Source: an uncultured Alphaproteobacteria bacterium (lineage in GTDB: Bacteria; Pseudomonadota; Alphaproteobacteria; HIMB59; GCA-002718135). Taken from it: a stretch of 64,000 bases of DNA. The notes below the pieces were generated by a model. That model was not told where the DNA came from and ran no database searches. It saw only the letters and a program-made list of their open reading frames with translations. Below are positions 61,474-64,000 of this stretch, piece by piece (the stretch's first letter is position 1; each line of letters opens with the position of its first letter). The translations under genes and the position numbers were made by a program. The DNA is taken from positions 1-64,000 of the forward strand of contig CACMET010000004.1 in NCBI GenBank assembly GCA_902612825.1. Direction: 5' to 3'.

Positions 61474-61931
61474 TATGATGCTTGCGATAAAGGCATTGGT
61501 CTAGAAACACCTACGGTCATCCAACAATCTTTAAACTCACCGTTTTGCTCTACTTTTTCTACTGTCCATTCGAAACCAAATTTTTTTCCATTACTATCTG
61601 TAAGCTCTACAAAGTAATATGAACTTTTTTCTTGTTCCTGAACTGGAATTATATTGTGTTCTAAGTGATCAATCATCATTGAGTAGGATGGATTTTTAAT
61701 CATCCTAATAAAATTGTCTAGAGGACCTGTGTACATTCTATTATTTGGATGTGCAAATTCCCAAGTTTGTTCAATACCAGCATCGTCAAAAGGTGAATTA
61801 TTTTTTTGTAGTGCTTTTAATTGAATTAAAATAACTTCTTTAGGGCCAATTGAAGGGTCTGGTTTTATCATTTCTCCATAAACACTTTTTGATAATAAAA
61901 TAAACAAACTAAACAATATAATTTTGTGCAT
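61473..61931 (-). CDS. DUF4864-like secreted protein
   Basis: Signal peptide; IQLKALQKNNSPFDDAGIEQTWEFAHPNNRMYTGPLDNFIRMI. Confidence 0.75.
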   Translation of the reverse strand: MHKIILFSLFILLSKSVYGEMIKPDPSIGPKEVILIQLKALQKNNSPFDDAGIEQTWEFAHPNNRMYTGPLDNFIRMIKNPSYSMMIDHLEHNIIPVQEQEKSSYYFVELTDSNGKKFGFEWTVEKVEQNGEFKDCWMTVGVSRPMPLSQAS

Positions 61932-61966
61932 GATTTTAAAATAGTGTAATTATAATTTAAGGCAAT

Positions 61967-62566
61967 ATGTATATTTATGATTTTATCCAAGGATTAATAA
62001 TTGGAGGAACATTAATTATAGCCATAGGACCGCAAAATTTATTTGTAATTCAACAAGGGCTTAAAAAATCTTATGTTTTTACAGTTACTTTATTTTGCAG
62101 TCTATCTGACAGTTTACTAATTGTAATTGGAATATATCTATCTAATTATATTGTTCAAATTAATCCAAGTATCATAGGAATAATAAAAGTATTAGGTGGA
62201 ATTTGGCTTATATTTTATGGATTAAATAAAGTTATAAAATTAAATCAAATTAAAGATATAAATAAAGAATTAAATATAATTAACGAATACGGAAAAGTAT
62301 TAATTACTTTATTCCTTATTACATACGCAAATCCTCATGTTTATCTAGATACAATTATTTTGCTAGGATCATTATCAACAAATTTTAATGATCAATTTTC
62401 ATTTGGCGTTGGAGCAATTTCAGCTAGTTTTTTGTTTTTCTTTTCTTTGGGATATATGTCAAAATTTTTGTCAAAATATATTTATTCAAATAAAACTTGG
62501 TTTTGGATTGATCTAACCATTGGTCTGCTAATGATTAGTTATGGAATATATTTTATAATTTTTTAA
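61967..62566 (+). CDS. LysE/ArgO-family amino acid exporter
   Basis: GLIIGGTLIIAIGPQNLFVIQQGLKKSYVFTVTLFCSLSDSLLIVIGI, TYANPHVYLDTIILLG. Confidence 0.92.
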   Translation: MYIYDFIQGLIIGGTLIIAIGPQNLFVIQQGLKKSYVFTVTLFCSLSDSLLIVIGIYLSNYIVQINPSIIGIIKVLGGIWLIFYGLNKVIKLNQIKDINKELNIINEYGKVLITLFLITYANPHVYLDTIILLGSLSTNFNDQFSFGVGAISASFLFFFSLGYMSKFLSKYIYSNKTWFWIDLTIGLLMISYGIYFIIF

Positions 62567-64000
62567 AGAAAGTTTCTAAGTTTTTACATACCTGATCAAC
62601 ATTTAATTTTGTAAATACAAGAGGTGGTTTTATTTTAATAACATTGTCATGAGGTCCATCAGTGCTCAATAAAATACCTTGATTTCTCATATAATTAATA
62701 AGCAGTTTAGCTAATTTTTTATTTGGTTTAGACACATTACTATTCTGAATAATATCTATTCCTAAAAAAAGCCCCCTACCTCTAACTTCACTAATATATT
62801 TTTTATATTTAAGTTGGATTTTTTTTAATTCTTTTAAAAAATAATTACCAACTAACAAAGCATTTTTTTGTAATTTATTATTATCAATAGTCTCTAATAC
62901 TGCTTTACCGATAGCACAGGAAACAGGATTACCACCGAATGAGTTAAAATATTCCATCCCGTTATTAAAAGTTGAAGCAATTTTTTCTGTAGTTATAACA
63001 GCAGCTATAGGGTGACCATTGCCCATAGGTTTGCCCAAGGTTACTATATCAGGAACGACATCATGCTCTTCAAATGACCAAAAATGTTTTCCAACGCGAC
63101 CAAAACCAGTTTGTACCTCGTCAACAATACATAATGCATTGTTTCTTCTAATTTCTGAAAATATTTCTTTTAAATAATTTTTTGGAAGAATTACTTGACC
63201 ACCGCAACCAAGTATACTTTCAGTAAAAAAACATGCAATATTGGTTTCTTTAATTTTATTTCTAATTACCGTTTTAGCTTCATCTATATATTTTTGAATC
63301 CAATTTGAATTTTGATATCTCCACTTACCTCTTAAGGGATCAGGCATGTCTAATACATGAACATAATCTTTTTTACCCAAACCACCCTTACTATTAAATT
63401 TATATGGACTTAGATCAATTAAGGCATTGGTATGCCCATGATAAGCATTGTCCATCACAAAGACATCTTTTGCACTAGTATAAGTTTGGGCTATTCTATA
63501 AGCTAAATCATTAGCTTCAGATCCTGTACATACGAAAAATATCTTATTTAATTTCTTTGGAAACTTACTCAAAAGTAATTCACTATAATCGTTAATTGTA
63601 TCGTATAGATATCTCGTATTAGTATTAAGTTTTAAATTTTGCTGAGTCATAGCTTCATGGACATAGGAATTTGAATGTCCAACATGGGAAATATTATTTA
63701 CACAATCTAAGTATCTCCTGCCATATCTATCAAAAAAATACTGATCTTTAGCTTCAAGCATATGAAGAGGTTTCTTGTAAGAAATTGATAAATTATCAGA
63801 AATATTTTTTCTTCTTTTCTTTAAAGTATCTTTAAAATTATTATTATTAGAATAAAAAGATTTTGGAATTCGTAGAATTAAATTTGGATCAGGTGAAATT
63901 TTATTCCAAATATTGAATAAAAATTCTTCACCTACTCCTGGAAAATTCTTATCATGTCCTAATAAATCTAAAATAATTTGAAAATGTAAATGTGGTAACC
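62553..64000 (-). CDS. M23 peptidase-class III aminotransferase fusion, N-terminus beyond window edge
   Basis: Frame is open upstream of the track start (63761) to the window edge: LPHLHFQIILDLLGHDKNFPGVGEEFLFNIWNKISPDPNLILRIPKSFYSNNNNFKDTLKKRRKNISDNLSISYKKPLH-MLEAKDQYFFDRYGRRYLDCVNN. HLHFQ is the M23/LytM C-terminal motif; then GSEANDLAYR and IVDEVQTGFGRVG. Confidence 0.85.
   Translation of the reverse strand, partial: LPHLHFQIILDLLGHDKNFPGVGEEFLFNIWNKISPDPNLILRIPKSFYSNNNNFKDTLKKRRKNISDNLSISYKKPLHMLEAKDQYFFDRYGRRYLDCVNNISHVGHSNSYVHEAMTQQNLKLNTNTRYLYDTINDYSELLLSKFPKKLNKIFFVCTGSEANDLAYRIAQTYTSAKDVFVMDNAYHGHTNALIDLSPYKFNSKGGLGKKDYVHVLDMPDPLRGKWRYQNSNWIQKYIDEAKTVIRNKIKETNIACFFTESILGCGGQVILPKNYLKEIFSEIRRNNALCIVDEVQTGFGRVGKHFWSFEEHDVVPDIVTLGKPMGNGHPIAAVITTEKIASTFNNGMEYFNSFGGNPVSCAIGKAVLETIDNNKLQKNALLVGNYFLKELKKIQLKYKKYISEVRGRGLFLGIDIIQNSNVSKPNKKLAKLLINYMRNQGILLSTDGPHDNVIKIKPPLVFTKLNVDQVCKNLETFFKKL

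Overview
AT-rich, densely coded bacterial chromosome window. Gene content and synteny (mfd-sdhE/recG, gyrA-coaD, ssb/uvrA, secDF-yajC, mltB-rlpA-dacC-tmk-holB-metG-tatD) suggest a streamlined, probably marine, alphaproteobacterium; the taxon is inferred, not proven. I found about 64 protein genes and two tRNAs (Ser-TGA, Lys-TTT). I saw no rRNA, CRISPR array, prophage or transposase. Most of the window is housekeeping plus many small-molecule transporters, including eight EamA/DMT-type permeases. The parts most worth a second look are: (1) a compact flavin/pterin-like gene neighbourhood at 51.0-57.0 kb (RibA-type GTP cyclohydrolase II, reductase-only RibD, methyltransferase, glycosyltransferase, a QueD/PTPS homologue lacking the usual catalytic Cys and one Zn-His, a dehydrogenase and a creatininase-family amidohydrolase), which looks like a pathway to an unassigned metabolite; (2) a truncated M23-peptidase/class III aminotransferase fusion at the right edge, which the ORF track starts too late; (3) an FKBP isomerase fused to a Cys-less rhodanese-like domain; (4) an mcl-mtkA-mtkB malyl-CoA operon; (5) unusually tight convergent gene ends with interlocked stop codons; (6) a recurrent GTGGCAC inverted-repeat element in two intergenic regions; (7) small ORFs missing from the track. 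All family names come from reading motifs by eye; no database search was run.
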